Positions 34,858-47,665 of a DNA stretch of 64,000 nt are shown piece by piece. Origin of the DNA: Sporomusa sp. KB1 (lineage in GTDB: Bacteria; Bacillota; Negativicutes; Sporomusales; Sporomusaceae); NCBI RefSeq assembly GCF_007830295.1, contig NZ_VLKC01000002.1:468940-532939 (forward strand), read 5' to 3'. Position 1 is the first letter of the stretch; every line of letters starts with the position of its first letter. A model generated the notes under the pieces. The model was not told the origin of the DNA and did no database searches. It worked only from the letters and a program-made list of their open reading frames with translations. The position numbers and the translations under genes are program-made.

Positions 34858-35829
34858 TTATATATTTGCCCGAACAGTTGTGTCATCAATTACCTGACAG
34901 ATAATTACTTTTTGGGAATTGATGTTTTTCACGCGGATAAACTCACCTTTACTGCCGTCTTGTAAGGCAGTGCCTGACACTATTACCTCTATGCCGCCAT
35001 TTTTAGCAGTAATTGTGACTGGTTTTCCTCGTCTGATAAGTACAGTTTGCCCCAACATGTTTTCGGTTATGACTACCCCGGGAGCCAATTGACGTTTTAC
35101 CGGTAAGCCCAGTATTTTATCAACCTCGGTAAAATATCCCGGCACCAACCGGCCAATATCGCGTCGTTCAAAGATAATATTATCAGCTGTTATAGGCTCA
35201 TTGGCATTGAGTAACCGGTTGGCAATGGCAACTTGTTGGTATTTTTTAATATCAAACCGCAACATAGCTGTAGAAAACGATCGACCAGCCACTTGAACAT
35301 CAATACTTACGTTAGTAGGGGCGTTATAACGAATCCCATAGGGCAACGCCATGTTAAAAGCTATCTCCCCTGGCGGCACCTGAATATCCTGAGGTTGCCC
35401 AGCTGAGGTAATCATAACCTCTCCGGTTAAGCAAGCCCTTAGATACTGCTTAGCTTGCTCAACAAGCTGCTGCCCGCTGATTGACTGTGCCAATGCTGTT
35501 ACCTTAAGCTGCGGTGGCAGCTGCCAAGCGATACCTGATAAATCAACGTGTGCCGCTCTTATCCGAGCCATTAAAATATCTCCAGCAAGTACATAGCTTT
35601 GCCCTGGCCGAGGAGTATGCCCCAGCCGAATGTGCCGTAAGCTGTCAATGCGCTCCGTATCGTCACCATTGATACTAGCGATATCTCCCAAGGTAAAATA
35701 TTGTCCGGTAATGGCGGCTTCCTGGGGAATGCGAACTGTCAGCTCCTGGGCCCGAACACTCTGGCCGGTAAAGAATATACCGGCAACACATAGAATCACC
35801 ATGATAAGCCGGTATAGGTTAGTTTTCAT
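34858..35829 (-). CDS. flgA: flagellar P-ring assembly chaperone FlgA
   Basis: 323 residues with a signal peptide to about 27. The SAF domain (about 200-260, ANRLLNANEPITADNIIFERRDI) and the C-terminal VKNINSQKVIICQVIDDTTVRA ending are diagnostic. It assists FlgI polymerisation in the periplasm. Longer than enteric FlgA by an N-terminal strand-rich segment. GGAAATAATTT precedes ATG 35829; flgG lies 10 bp upstream. Confidence 0.92.
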   Translation of the reverse strand: MKTNLYRLIMVILCVAGIFFTGQSVRAQELTVRIPQEAAITGQYFTLGDIASINGDDTERIDSLRHIRLGHTPRPGQSYVLAGDILMARIRAAHVDLSGIAWQLPPQLKVTALAQSISGQQLVEQAKQYLRACLTGEVMITSAGQPQDIQVPPGEIAFNMALPYGIRYNAPTNVSIDVQVAGRSFSTAMLRFDIKKYQQVAIANRLLNANEPITADNIIFERRDIGRLVPGYFTEVDKILGLPVKRQLAPGVVITENMLGQTVLIRRGKPVTITAKNGGIEVIVSGTALQDGSKGEFIRVKNINSQKVIICQVIDDTTVRANI

Positions 35830-35839
35830 AAATTATTTC

Positions 35840-36622
35840 CTATCGTTTAAGACCAGCAGCTGTTTCTAACATAGAATCAGCCGTCGTAATCGCCTTGGAG
35901 TTAATCTCATAGGCTCGTTGAGCCACAATCATGTTAACCATCTCTTCCACTACCTGAACATTAGACATTTCAACATATTGTTGCACCAACGTCCCGGCGC
36001 CTTCTTCTCCAGGATTATTCACAATCGGCGCACCGGAAGCAACAGTTTCTTTAAGCAGGTTGCCACCCAAGCTCTCCAACCCAGCATCATTAATAAACCG
36101 GGCAAGAGTTATCTGCCCCAACTCTTGCGTCCCTGTAGGTATGGTAGCTGTAACAACTCCTTCCGATGAAATTGTAATAGCGGTGGCATTATCAGGAATA
36201 GTAATCGCCGGTTCCAGCGGATACCCTTCAGAAGTTACTACCCGCCCCTGGGAGTCTTTCTCAAAGGAGCCGTTTCGAGTATAGGCCAGCGTCCCATCAG
36301 GCAGAGTTATTTGGAAAAAACCATCATTTTGAATAGCAATATCCAATTCATTGCCAGTACTCTGCAAGCTGCCTTGTGTGTATATTTTCTGCGTAGACAC
36401 CAGACGTGTACCATGCCCCATTTGAATGCCGCTTGGCAATTGACTGTCAGCTCCGGTAGAAGCACCAGCCTGCCGCATGTTCTGATACATCAGATCGGCA
36501 AAATCAGCCCGGCTTTTTTTAAAGCCAGTAGTATTCACGTTTGATAAGTTGTTAGAAATAACATCAAGATTGGTTTGTTGAGCAGCCATGCCCGTTCCGG
36601 CAGTCCATAAAGCTCGAATCAT
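35840..36622 (-). CDS. flgG: flagellar basal-body distal rod protein
   Basis: 260 residues. N-terminal rod motif MIRALWTAGTGMAAQQTNLDVISNNLSNVNTTGFKK, the central FlgG-specific region and C-terminal VEMSNVQVVEEMVNMIVAQRAYEINSKAI are complete. It forms the distal rod. In Bacillus the matching position after mbl-flhO is flhP. A 133-bp gap upstream carries a sigma-D-like promoter candidate. Confidence 0.95.
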   Translation of the reverse strand: MIRALWTAGTGMAAQQTNLDVISNNLSNVNTTGFKKSRADFADLMYQNMRQAGASTGADSQLPSGIQMGHGTRLVSTQKIYTQGSLQSTGNELDIAIQNDGFFQITLPDGTLAYTRNGSFEKDSQGRVVTSEGYPLEPAITIPDNATAITISSEGVVTATIPTGTQELGQITLARFINDAGLESLGGNLLKETVASGAPIVNNPGEEGAGTLVQQYVEMSNVQVVEEMVNMIVAQRAYEINSKAITTADSMLETAAGLKR

Positions 36623-36711
36623 AGCATTACCCCCGTATTATTATTCACTCGCCGCCTCAGTCAGTCAGCAGGCTACAGGCCTCCCTACAGGTCCGGCCCT
36701 ATCTATAGTAA

Positions 36712-36738
36712 ATATCGGTTTTTTTTAAAAAAAGTTAA
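36712..36738 (-). promoter_or_regulatory. candidate sigma-D (FliA-type) promoter for flgG
   Basis: Minus strand TTAA, 15 bp, ACCGATAT, compared with consensus TAAA-N15-GCCGATAA. The spacing is exact, with one and two mismatches. It lies about 90 bp before the flgG start. The spacer is a T7-A7 tract. Confidence 0.45.
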
Positions 36739-36755
36739 GTATTACCTATCTGCAA

Positions 36756-37499
36756 CTACGATATCTTACCGACTTCGTTGACAGCTTTATCAAGCAGCTG
36801 GTCATGAGTTTGCACGGTTTTTGCATTCAGTTCATAGGCCCGATAACCACTTATCAGGTTGACCATCTCAGAAACAACATTAACATTTGATTGTTCCAAA
36901 AAGCCCTGAGATACTTTGCCGGTTGCCTGACGTCCATTATTAGGCGCCTGAAATAAATTAGCACCTTCTTTTATTAATTCACGCTCATTATCAAATTCAA
37001 CAACTCTAAGTTGTCCAACAGTAGCACCCTCTACTGTCACATTGCCTGTACTGTCGACGGTAACTATGCCGCGATCAGGTAAAGTAATCGGACCGTTTTG
37101 CCCTAAAACCTCTTGGCCATCAGCCGTTACCAGTTGACCTCGCGCATTGCGGGTAAATGCACCATTTCTGGTATAACGTATTCCCGCCGCTGTCTGAACA
37201 GCAAAGAATCCTTTACCGTCAATAGCAAAATCCAATGGATTGCCACTATAACGCATAGCACCGGTGGACTGAATGGTAGCTATTTCATCAATCACAGTGC
37301 CTACACCTAGCCCGCCAATAACCGGTGCCTCCGGGCCGTCATTGATACGCTGGATTAACACACTGGCAAAATCCTTGGATATAGCTACATCTTTCTTATA
37401 GCCAGCTGTATTGCCGTTGGCAAGATTGTTGGCTATAGTATCAGCTCTGGTGGTTTCAGCAAGCATACCCGAAGCCGCTGTATAAATACCCCGAATCAA
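36756..37499 (-). CDS. flgF: flagellar basal-body rod protein FlgF
   Basis: 247 residues with the rod-family N-terminus IRGIYTAASGMLAETTRADTIANNLAN and C-terminus NVNVVSEMVNLISGYRAYELNAKTV. I choose TTG 37499 as the start because AGAGGTGAT lies just before it and the family begins MxRGxYTAASGM; a GTG at 37508 lies inside the ribosome site. It follows mbl by 66 bp, equal to Bacillus flhO by position. Confidence 0.93.
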   Translation of the reverse strand: MIRGIYTAASGMLAETTRADTIANNLANGNTAGYKKDVAISKDFASVLIQRINDGPEAPVIGGLGVGTVIDEIATIQSTGAMRYSGNPLDFAIDGKGFFAVQTAAGIRYTRNGAFTRNARGQLVTADGQEVLGQNGPITLPDRGIVTVDSTGNVTVEGATVGQLRVVEFDNERELIKEGANLFQAPNNGRQATGKVSQGFLEQSNVNVVSEMVNLISGYRAYELNAKTVQTHDQLLDKAVNEVGKIS

Positions 37500-37519
37500 T
37501 GGTATCACCTCTTTTCATA

Positions 37520-37546
37520 TTATCGTAAATATTTTCGGTTTTCTTA
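37520..37546 (-). promoter_or_regulatory. candidate sigma-D (FliA-type) promoter for flgF
   Basis: Minus strand TAAG, exactly 15 bp, TACGATAA, compared with TAAA-N15-GCCGATAA: one and two mismatches. It lies about 20 bp before the flgF start codon in an AT-rich gap. Confidence 0.5.
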
Positions 37547-37565
37547 ACTTTTTACTATTAGATTT

Positions 37566-38594
37566 TTACCCGTTCAGATTGCCTTTTTTCAGCGTTGTCA
37601 ATGTATCCTGAAGGCTCTCCAGTGAATCCAGTGCCTTACCAGTCCCTAACGCCACGCAAGACAAGGGATCCTCAGCTAAATAGGTAGGAATACCGGTCTC
37701 CTGATTGATTAGCTTGTCCAGCCCATGAATAAGCGAACCGCCGCCAGTCATTACAATCCCGCGATCAACAATATCAGCAGCTAATTCAGGCGGTGTCTTT
37801 TCCAACACCGATTTAACACATTCGACAATGAGCGCTACTGGCTCAGCCAAGGCATCCCGCGTCTCAGCCGAGTTTACACGCAGGGTTTTGGGCAAACCAG
37901 ATACTAAATCACGACCGCGTATTTCCAAAGTTTCGTTACGGCCATTAGGATAAGCGGTGGCAATAGCAACTTTTATCTCCTCAGCCGTACGCTCACCAAT
38001 CAAAATATTATACTCTTTTTTCACATGGCGAATAAGCGCTTCATCAAATTTGTCGCCGCCAATACGCAGCGATTCACTAACAACAATACCGCCAAGGCTG
38101 AGTACAGCCACATCAGTGGTACCACCGCCGATATCAACAACCATAGCGCCACACGGTTCCGCAATTTCAAGTCCTGCGCCAAGAGCGGCAGCCAGTGGTT
38201 CTTCAATTAGATAGGTCTTACTGGCACCGGCCTGCATAGCAGCTTCCAGCACAGCCCGCTTTTCTACGGTAGTCACCCCGGATGGAATGCAAACCATAAT
38301 TCGGGGCTTAAAAAAGAAATTCTTGCCAGCTACTTTTTGGATAAAGTGTCTGAGCATACTTTCAGTAGTATCATAATCGGCAATAACACCCTCACGCATA
38401 GGACGAGTGGCAATAATATTGCCTGGTGTCCGCCCCAGCATCCGGCGCGCTTCCTCGCCAATCGCCAAAATGCGGTTACTGTCACGGTCAATAGCCACCA
38501 CTGAAGGTTCCCGTAATACAATACCTTTTCCCTTTATGTATACTAAAACGTTGGCTGTTCCCAAATCGACGCCAATATCCATAGATCCAAACAT
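37566..38594 (-). CDS. mbl: MreB-family actin-like protein Mbl
   Basis: 342 residues of actin-like ATPase: phosphate-1 motif MDIGVDLGTANVLVYIKGKGIVL, phosphate-2 VVDIGGGTTDVAVL and the adenosine motif VMTGGGSLIHGL. It guides lateral cell-wall synthesis under the inner membrane. The neighbours spoIIID upstream and flgF-flgG downstream are those of Bacillus mbl, which favours Mbl over MreB. The start at 38594 is preferred over 38606; the ribosome site (AGGGGAT, 11 bp away) is mediocre. Confidence 0.9.
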   Translation of the reverse strand: MFGSMDIGVDLGTANVLVYIKGKGIVLREPSVVAIDRDSNRILAIGEEARRMLGRTPGNIIATRPMREGVIADYDTTESMLRHFIQKVAGKNFFFKPRIMVCIPSGVTTVEKRAVLEAAMQAGASKTYLIEEPLAAALGAGLEIAEPCGAMVVDIGGGTTDVAVLSLGGIVVSESLRIGGDKFDEALIRHVKKEYNILIGERTAEEIKVAIATAYPNGRNETLEIRGRDLVSGLPKTLRVNSAETRDALAEPVALIVECVKSVLEKTPPELAADIVDRGIVMTGGGSLIHGLDKLINQETGIPTYLAEDPLSCVALGTGKALDSLESLQDTLTTLKKGNLNG

Positions 38595-38661
38595 GTAAAA
38601 TTCCAATCCCCTTTCAAGCTATCTTAATGCCTATCCCAAACTTGCCCTACTATTCTTAAAA

Positions 38662-38738
38662 GAAAAATAGAGGTGGCAGTAAGATAATCACAAGTGAATT
38701 ACTAATTCTACATATAATTTAAAAGTCCTCTATTTTTC
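38662..38738 (-). terminator. possible terminator after spoIIID with large loop
   Basis: A 12-bp perfect inverted repeat (GAAAAATAGAGG at 38662-38673, CCTCTATTTTTC at 38727-38738) encloses 53 bp and ends in a T-rich tract on the minus strand. The long loop makes it less certain than a compact hairpin. Confidence 0.5.
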
Positions 38739-38764
38739 GCTATCTTTCTAAACCTCAATCCTTT

Positions 38765-39034
38765 TTATTTACAACTGTTATCTTCTTTTTCTTCTTTGTA
38801 TTTTTTCCTGGTAGCTTCACCACCGCGAATATGGCGTTCAGCCTTATTCATCTCCAGAATATTTTTCACCTTGGCAGCCAATCGCTTATTTATTTCTGGT
38901 AGACGCTCAATCATATCTTTGTGAACCGTGCTCTTGCTTACCCCAAAAACCGTGGCTGTCTGGCGTACTGTATGTTTTGTTTCCATGATGTGATTGCATA
39001 TATCCAGCACCCGCTTGCGAATGTATTCTTTCAT
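38765..39034 (-). CDS. spoIIID: sporulation transcription factor SpoIIID
   Basis: 89 residues, the usual length. The helix-turn-helix TVRQTATVFGVSKSTVHKDMIERLP (about 22-46) and basic C-terminal helix HIRGGEATRKKYKEEKE are diagnostic. In the mother cell it modulates sigma-E genes. Its presence predicts true endospore formation. Place between the SpoIIQ-like gene and mbl is the classical Firmicutes arrangement. The 225-bp gap upstream should hold its promoter; I found no box with correct sigma-E spacing. Confidence 0.96.
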   Translation of the reverse strand: MKEYIRKRVLDICNHIMETKHTVRQTATVFGVSKSTVHKDMIERLPEINKRLAAKVKNILEMNKAERHIRGGEATRKKYKEEKEDNSCK

Positions 39035-39259
39035 CCATTCTCTTCCCCCTCGCGCCCGTCCTTTTAACTCTTTGCTACCATGTATATGCGGTATCAGAGG
39101 GAAGCAGAATATCTGATTTTTAAATTTTTCTACAATAACTCAGGTCAACTTTATGGTTTTCAACGTAACAAGAAACAGCCCCCCCGGTTTAGCCAAGCAC
39201 TCGTAAATCACTACGACTGGCTTTGCTGTATCGGGAAGAGCTGTGACGATGTTTCTATT

Positions 39260-39973
39260 TTACTCCGGGATATTGGGAAATATTTCGTGAGGAGCAAGAT
39301 ACTCTTGCTTATCCTGTGTCTGGACCGCCAAATGCAGGTGTGGCTCGGGCTCAGACTGGGTAATCCCCATTGAACCGATTGGCCGGCCTCTTTTTATTAT
39401 CGTATTTTCCTGCACAGCAACGCTGGCAAGTGAGCTATAGTAAATTAGGTAGTTGGCACTTTTAACAACTGCCGTAAGCCCATATTCTTTGTCAGTATAA
39501 ATCTCAATTACTTTACCATTTACCAGTGAGGGCACGATTTTCCCTTCACTCCCAGCGATATCAACACCGTTATGATACCGCCAATCCTGGTATAGGGGAT
39601 GAAGCCGCCAGCCAAATTTTTGCGTGATTACACCGTTCCATAGCTCGCTAATAGCTTGACTATCAGCGGCTGCATTGTTTTCTATATCAACTACTTCTAC
39701 TGGCGCAGAAACGCTGGATTTCGGCTGAGATGCCGGCGAAGCTGGAACAGCGTTAACAGGATCTGCTGACAGAGAATTCAGCGTTGGGGACTGGGCCTGT
39801 TGCAGAGGCTCTGATACTGGTGCCTTTTTAGCTACTGGCGGTTTTGCCGCCGGTTCCAAGGTACTAATAACGGCAAACATAAGCAGCGCCGCCACTGTTA
39901 GCAGCATTCCCGCCGTTACTACCTGCCCAACATAACCAGTGCGTATTATCTTAGTGAAAATTCTTCCGGGCAT
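39260..39973 (-). CDS. SpoIIQ-like M23 (LytM) family protein with incomplete active site
   Basis: 237 residues: N-terminal TM (about 15-38), a Pro/Ala/Ser-rich linker, then an M23 domain (about 112-232). Zinc ligands H134 and D138 (HNGVD) and H212/H214 (HLH) are present, but the catalytic His normally in Y-x-H-L is replaced (YYSSL, residues 178-182). Place before spoIIID and after spoIID is that of SpoIIQ, the forespore protein that pairs with SpoIIIAH across the septum. Structural rather than lytic function is likely. GAGGTG precedes the ATG. Confidence 0.85.
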   Translation of the reverse strand: MPGRIFTKIIRTGYVGQVVTAGMLLTVAALLMFAVISTLEPAAKPPVAKKAPVSEPLQQAQSPTLNSLSADPVNAVPASPASQPKSSVSAPVEVVDIENNAAADSQAISELWNGVITQKFGWRLHPLYQDWRYHNGVDIAGSEGKIVPSLVNGKVIEIYTDKEYGLTAVVKSANYLIYYSSLASVAVQENTIIKRGRPIGSMGITQSEPEPHLHLAVQTQDKQEYLAPHEIFPNIPE

Positions 39974-40025
39974 ATACTCACCTCATGGTTAGTATGCCCA
40001 TTCCTGGCGAAATATAGCACCCTTT

Positions 40026-41027
40026 TTAGGAGCCATAAATATTTTTTAGTGCTGTCCCGGTATAATAGTATGTCAAAATTTGCCGGAAGTCTCGATTTTG
40101 CTTTGCCTGCCCATTAGCCCCATACTGACACAAGCCGACCCCATGTCCATAGCCAATTGTTTTAAATATCAATTTATCACTAGCTGCCTTGACACTAAAA
40201 TTGGCTGAACGCAACTCCAATTGTTGGCGGACTTCAAGCCCGGTTAATGTTTTAGAACCAATTCTTACCCTATTGACCCTTCCTGAGTCGGTATAATCAA
40301 TAATGCTGACAACCCCAGCACTTCCCCCGCTTTGAGCAGTTACCATAATTCCGGCATCTGTGCCTAAGCGCGCTTCTAGCTCGGCAAGCGATATTTCTTT
40401 GGTATCCTGATATCGCGGCGACAGTTGATCCCAACTACAGGCTACACTTTGTAGATAGGGATAATCGAATCCCCATACCTCCTTGGCACTTGCGGTACGT
40501 TCCCCACTCGTGGAATGAAATACTGCATTAATGGGTTCTCCCTGGTAAGTAATTATCAATCCTTGTGTCTGATCTACTGCTGTGCAAACTTTGCTCCAAT
40601 ACTTACCATAATTTGTTCCCCAGTGCTCTTTTAGCTTAGTTTCATTATACCAGGCCTGGCTATCTTTATGGTCTGTGGTGACATCGGCACCAGGATGTTC
40701 GCCCGCACCTGTTCCACCGAATATCACCATATGCTTTACCGCATAGGTACGTGCTGCTACAGCTTGTGCCTTGAGGGCTTCAACTTCAAACTCAGCTGGC
40801 ATTTCGGCAGCAACTACTCCTTTTACATAATCTTCAAGATTCATAGAAACAATCTGATTAGTTTCATGCATATATACTCTTATAATAACATCCTCACCCC
40901 GCAAAACAGTTGATTGATTAACTGCCACCCGGTTTGTGTCATACGTGCTTAGCACCACCACGATCGACGGAACAGCAATAACTGAGACAATCACCAGCAA
41001 TATACTGCAGATGACTATATACCTCAC
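40026..41027 (-). CDS. spoIID: stage II sporulation protein D, lytic transglycosylase
   Basis: 333 residues: TM anchor (about 3-27) and SpoIID domain with LEDYVKGVVAAEMPAEFEVEALKAQAVAARTYA (the catalytic Glu lies in AAEMPAEF), HSTSGERTASAKEVWG and the closing GYGHGVGLCQYGANGQAK. In engulfment it removes septal peptidoglycan with SpoIIP and SpoIIM. GTG 41027 follows AAGGTGAG; a TTG one codon earlier is the alternative. The upstream gap holds a palindromic repeat. Confidence 0.95.
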   Translation of the reverse strand: MRYIVICSILLVIVSVIAVPSIVVVLSTYDTNRVAVNQSTVLRGEDVIIRVYMHETNQIVSMNLEDYVKGVVAAEMPAEFEVEALKAQAVAARTYAVKHMVIFGGTGAGEHPGADVTTDHKDSQAWYNETKLKEHWGTNYGKYWSKVCTAVDQTQGLIITYQGEPINAVFHSTSGERTASAKEVWGFDYPYLQSVACSWDQLSPRYQDTKEISLAELEARLGTDAGIMVTAQSGGSAGVVSIIDYTDSGRVNRVRIGSKTLTGLEVRQQLELRSANFSVKAASDKLIFKTIGYGHGVGLCQYGANGQAKQNRDFRQILTYYYTGTALKNIYGS

Positions 41028-41117
41028 CAACTCACCTTCTTTAGCAAACTAGCCTATATTCATACTATGCAAACAAGCTACCCGCTATGAGCAAAAAGGG
41101 ATCTGGCTGAAAACCTA

Positions 41118-41203
41118 AAGCGAGATTGCTTTGCTGATACTGGCAATGACTGGTGAGTCAAACTCCCAAAAGTCATTGCCAGCATCGTGAAGCAATCTCG
41201 CTT
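41118..41203. repeat. palindromic intergenic element, copy 2 (GCGAGATTGC arms)
   Basis: 86 bp with perfect 13-bp outer arms (41118-41130, 41191-41203) and perfect 11-bp inner arms (TGGCAATGACT at 41141-41151; AGTCATTGCCA at 41171-41181). It could fold into one long cruciform. It lies between murA and spoIID and shares arm sequence with 10224-10325. It may also act as the murA terminator, though there is no T-tract. Confidence 0.75.
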
Positions 41204-41308
41204 GCGTTTAACTATATACAACGCGTCAAAGTTGGGTCACACCCACTTGCCGGCTCACGTAAACTTCTTTACTATGGAATATATATTATAATTAGTTCAT
41301 CAATGTGA

Positions 41309-42565
41309 CTAGCAATCTACTCGTTCTATATTTGCGCCAATACTACGGAACTTTTCCACTAATTTGTCATAGCCGCGGTCAATATGATGGATATAGCCAA
41401 TCTCTGTTTGTCCTTCTGCAACCAAACCAGCCAGCACAAGCGCCGCCCCTGCTCTAAGATCAGTAGCTTTCACTGGGCAACCGGTAAGGGTTGATACACC
41501 TTCAACCACAGCGCTGCGCCCATCAATTTTGATCGACGCCCCCATCCGTTTCAGTTCATCAACATGCATGAACCGATTTTCAAAGACAGTTTCGGTTACA
41601 ATACTTGTACCTTTGGCCACCGTCATAAGCGCCATAAATTGAGCCTGCATGTCGGTTGGAAAACCAGGATACGGCAAGGTTTTAATGTCAACAGCACGAA
41701 TGCTGCCGTTACTGCAGACTCTTACACCATTTACGTCTTCTTCAATGGTAACCCCAGCTTCTTTTAGCTTGGCAATCACTGGTTTTAGATGTTCTATCAG
41801 GGCATTCTCTATATAAACATCGCCCCCTGTGATCGCAGCAGCTACCATATAGGTACCAGCTTCAATCCGATCAGGAATTACGCAGTGACAAGCGCCTTTT
41901 AATTCACGGACACCTTCGATTCTTATCATCTTGGTGCCAGCGCCACGGACATTAGCGCCCATGTGATTGAGCATATTGGCCAAGTCCACAATCTCAGGCT
42001 CTTCTGCCGGATTCTCAATAATGGTCTGTCCTTTGGCCATACTTGCTGCCATCATAATATTTTCGGTAGCACCAACACTGGGAAAATCCAGATATATTCG
42101 CGCTCCTTTTAAGCCTTGCGGCGCTTTGGCTTCGATAAAGCCATGACCCATCACTATTTCAGCACCTAATGCCTCAAAACCCTTTAAGTGCAAGTCAATT
42201 GGCCTTGTGCCAATTGCACAGCCACCAGGCAACGAAATTTTCGCACAGCCTTCTCGCGCCAGGAGTGGCCCCATAATCAGAAAAGAAGCTCGCATTTTCC
42301 GTACAAGCTCATATGGTGCTTCACAGGTTGTTATCGTAGTGCTATCAACATAAAACGCACCTGGTTCAATTTTAACCGCTGCACCCAAGTGCGTAAGCAC
42401 CTCGGCAATTGTGCGCACATCTTCTAAATTTGGTATTTCTTCTAAGGTGCTGGGACTTGTCCCGAGCAGTGTTGCCGCAATTACCGGTAGCACTGCGTTC
42501 TTAGCTCCGCTGACTTTTACTGTGCCAGAAAGCCGATTGCCCCCTCGAACAATTAATTTTTCCAC
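41309..42565 (-). CDS. murA: UDP-N-acetylglucosamine 1-carboxyvinyltransferase
   Basis: 418 residues of the EPSP-synthase-like fold. KNAVLP (substrate-binding Lys/Asn near 22-23) and catalytic Cys C116 in [11 protein letters not shown] are present, so it should be sensitive to fosfomycin by the known mechanism. First committed step of peptidoglycan synthesis in the cytoplasm. Start is GTG 42565 after GGGAGGAAATTTT. Place between the atp operon and spoIID matches Bacillus murAA. Confidence 0.96.
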   Translation of the reverse strand: MEKLIVRGGNRLSGTVKVSGAKNAVLPVIAATLLGTSPSTLEEIPNLEDVRTIAEVLTHLGAAVKIEPGAFYVDSTTITTCEAPYELVRKMRASFLIMGPLLAREGCAKISLPGGCAIGTRPIDLHLKGFEALGAEIVMGHGFIEAKAPQGLKGARIYLDFPSVGATENIMMAASMAKGQTIIENPAEEPEIVDLANMLNHMGANVRGAGTKMIRIEGVRELKGACHCVIPDRIEAGTYMVAAAITGGDVYIENALIEHLKPVIAKLKEAGVTIEEDVNGVRVCSNGSIRAVDIKTLPYPGFPTDMQAQFMALMTVAKGTSIVTETVFENRFMHVDELKRMGASIKIDGRSAVVEGVSTLTGCPVKATDLRAGAALVLAGLVAEGQTEIGYIHHIDRGYDKLVEKFRSIGANIERVDC

Positions 42566-42741
42566 AAAATTTCCTCCCACCACAGCGGTAAGTACAATTC
42601 AATTTTCCCTAACCTAGTTTATCATTACCGTGGTAGCTAAAGCAAGAGCTCCTAGTCCTATAATTATTTAAAATAAAGCCTTTACTTTCATTTTTGCCAG
42701 TATTTAGGCCAGTTATTCCATGTAAATTATGGTGAGTAAGA

Positions 42742-42775
42742 AAAGGATTGTGACGCTAGCATCACAATCCCATTT
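42742..42775 (-). terminator. rho-independent terminator of the atp operon
   Basis: Minus strand GGATTGTGA, 8-nt loop, TCACAATCC, then TTTTCTT; 18 bp after the atpC stop. Confidence 0.9.
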
Positions 42776-42787
42776 TTCTTACAACTA

Positions 42788-43201
42788 TTACATTTTTTTC
42801 TCTGCAACCCTAAGACGCACTAAAGCACGTTTTAATGCCACTTCAGCCCGCCTAACATCAATGTCAGTCGCGGCTTGTGCTTCCTTTAGACGTCTCTCGG
42901 CACGGTCTTTGGCAGATTCGGCACGGTCAATATCAATTTCTTCCGGCAACTCAGCGCAACCTGCCAACACAGTTATCTTTTGAGGGCGAACTTCAATAAA
43001 GCCGCCACACACGGAAAACAGGTTCTCGCCTTCGTCTGTCTGAATTCTCAGTGGCCAGATCTCAAGACCGGCAATTAAGGGTGCGTGACCAGGAAGAATA
43101 CCCAGATCACCGTCAGTGGCTCTGGCAATAACCATATTGACGTCTGCGGAATAGACCATCCGATCAGGAGTAACAATATCCAGCCGAATTTTATTGGCCA
43201 T
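42788..43201 (-). CDS. atpC: ATP synthase epsilon subunit
   Basis: 137 residues: N-terminal beta-sandwich with the family signature GDLGILPGHAPLIAGL and FSVCGGFIEV, then the two-helix C-terminal domain (about 88-135) that can inhibit rotation. Last gene of the operon, 3 bp after atpD, followed by a terminator. Confidence 0.95.
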   Translation of the reverse strand: MANKIRLDIVTPDRMVYSADVNMVIARATDGDLGILPGHAPLIAGLEIWPLRIQTDEGENLFSVCGGFIEVRPQKITVLAGCAELPEEIDIDRAESAKDRAERRLKEAQAATDIDVRRAEVALKRALVRLRVAEKKM

Positions 43202-43204
43202 GTA

Positions 43205-45498
<2,294 letters not shown>

Positions 45499-45504
45499 GT
45501 ATTA

Positions 45505-47088
<1,584 letters not shown>

Positions 47089-47110
47089 TTATCCATAAGC
47101 TACTAAAGGA

Positions 47111-47665
47111 TTACACTGCAACGGCTTGATTAGTGAGTAGCGCCGCTTTCAGCGCTTTAAGCTGGCGCTGTACACTGCCGTCAATCAGTTTATCACCGAT
47201 TTTAACAACAATTCCACCGATAAGTGCCTGGTCCAAGGTTGTCTTGAGCACAATATTTTTGCCGGTAACTTTGCTAAGCTTAGCCGCTAGCGCCTCAAGC
47301 TGCTTTGCGCTGAGTTCTTTGGCGGTAAAGACTTCGGCCTCGGCAATATTTCTGGCTTCATTGGCCAAGCGAGTATATTCGCTAATAATGGCCGGAAGCG
47401 CTGGTTCCCGTCGTTTATCAATTAAAAGCAACAAAAAATTTTGGACAAAGCCATCCAAATCTCCGGCAAAAACACGGGTTATTGTTTCCTTTTTGGCTGG
47501 AGCCGGTACCAGTGGATGATACATAAGAGTAGCTAAATCGGCATGTCCGGCAATAGTGGCTTCTACCAGCTTAAGCTGTTTTTCCACTACGTCCAGCATA
47601 GCCTTTTCGCTTGCAATTTCATACACGGCCTGTGCGTATTTGAGCGCTAACTTATTGGTTAGCAT
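47111..47665 (-). CDS. atpH: ATP synthase delta subunit
   Basis: 184 residues: helical N-terminal domain beginning NKLALKYAQAVYEIA and C-terminal LDQALIGGIVVKIGDKLIDGSVQRQL, the family signature. It joins F1 alpha to the b stalk. It overlaps the 3' end of atpF by 7 bp, so translation is likely coupled. Confidence 0.96.
   Translation of the reverse strand: MLTNKLALKYAQAVYEIASEKAMLDVVEKQLKLVEATIAGHADLATLMYHPLVPAPAKKETITRVFAGDLDGFVQNFLLLLIDKRREPALPAIISEYTRLANEARNIAEAEVFTAKELSAKQLEALAAKLSKVTGKNIVLKTTLDQALIGGIVVKIGDKLIDGSVQRQLKALKAALLTNQAVAV

Noticed and set aside
36623-36755. Possible cyclic di-GMP riboswitch before flgG
   Set aside because: The conserved GEMM core elements are not present; only a promoter-like box and short repeats are seen.
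39035-39130. Sigma-E promoter for spoIIID (ATATT and CATATACA boxes)
   Set aside because: The boxes are about 19 bp apart, too far for the usual 14-15 bp spacing.
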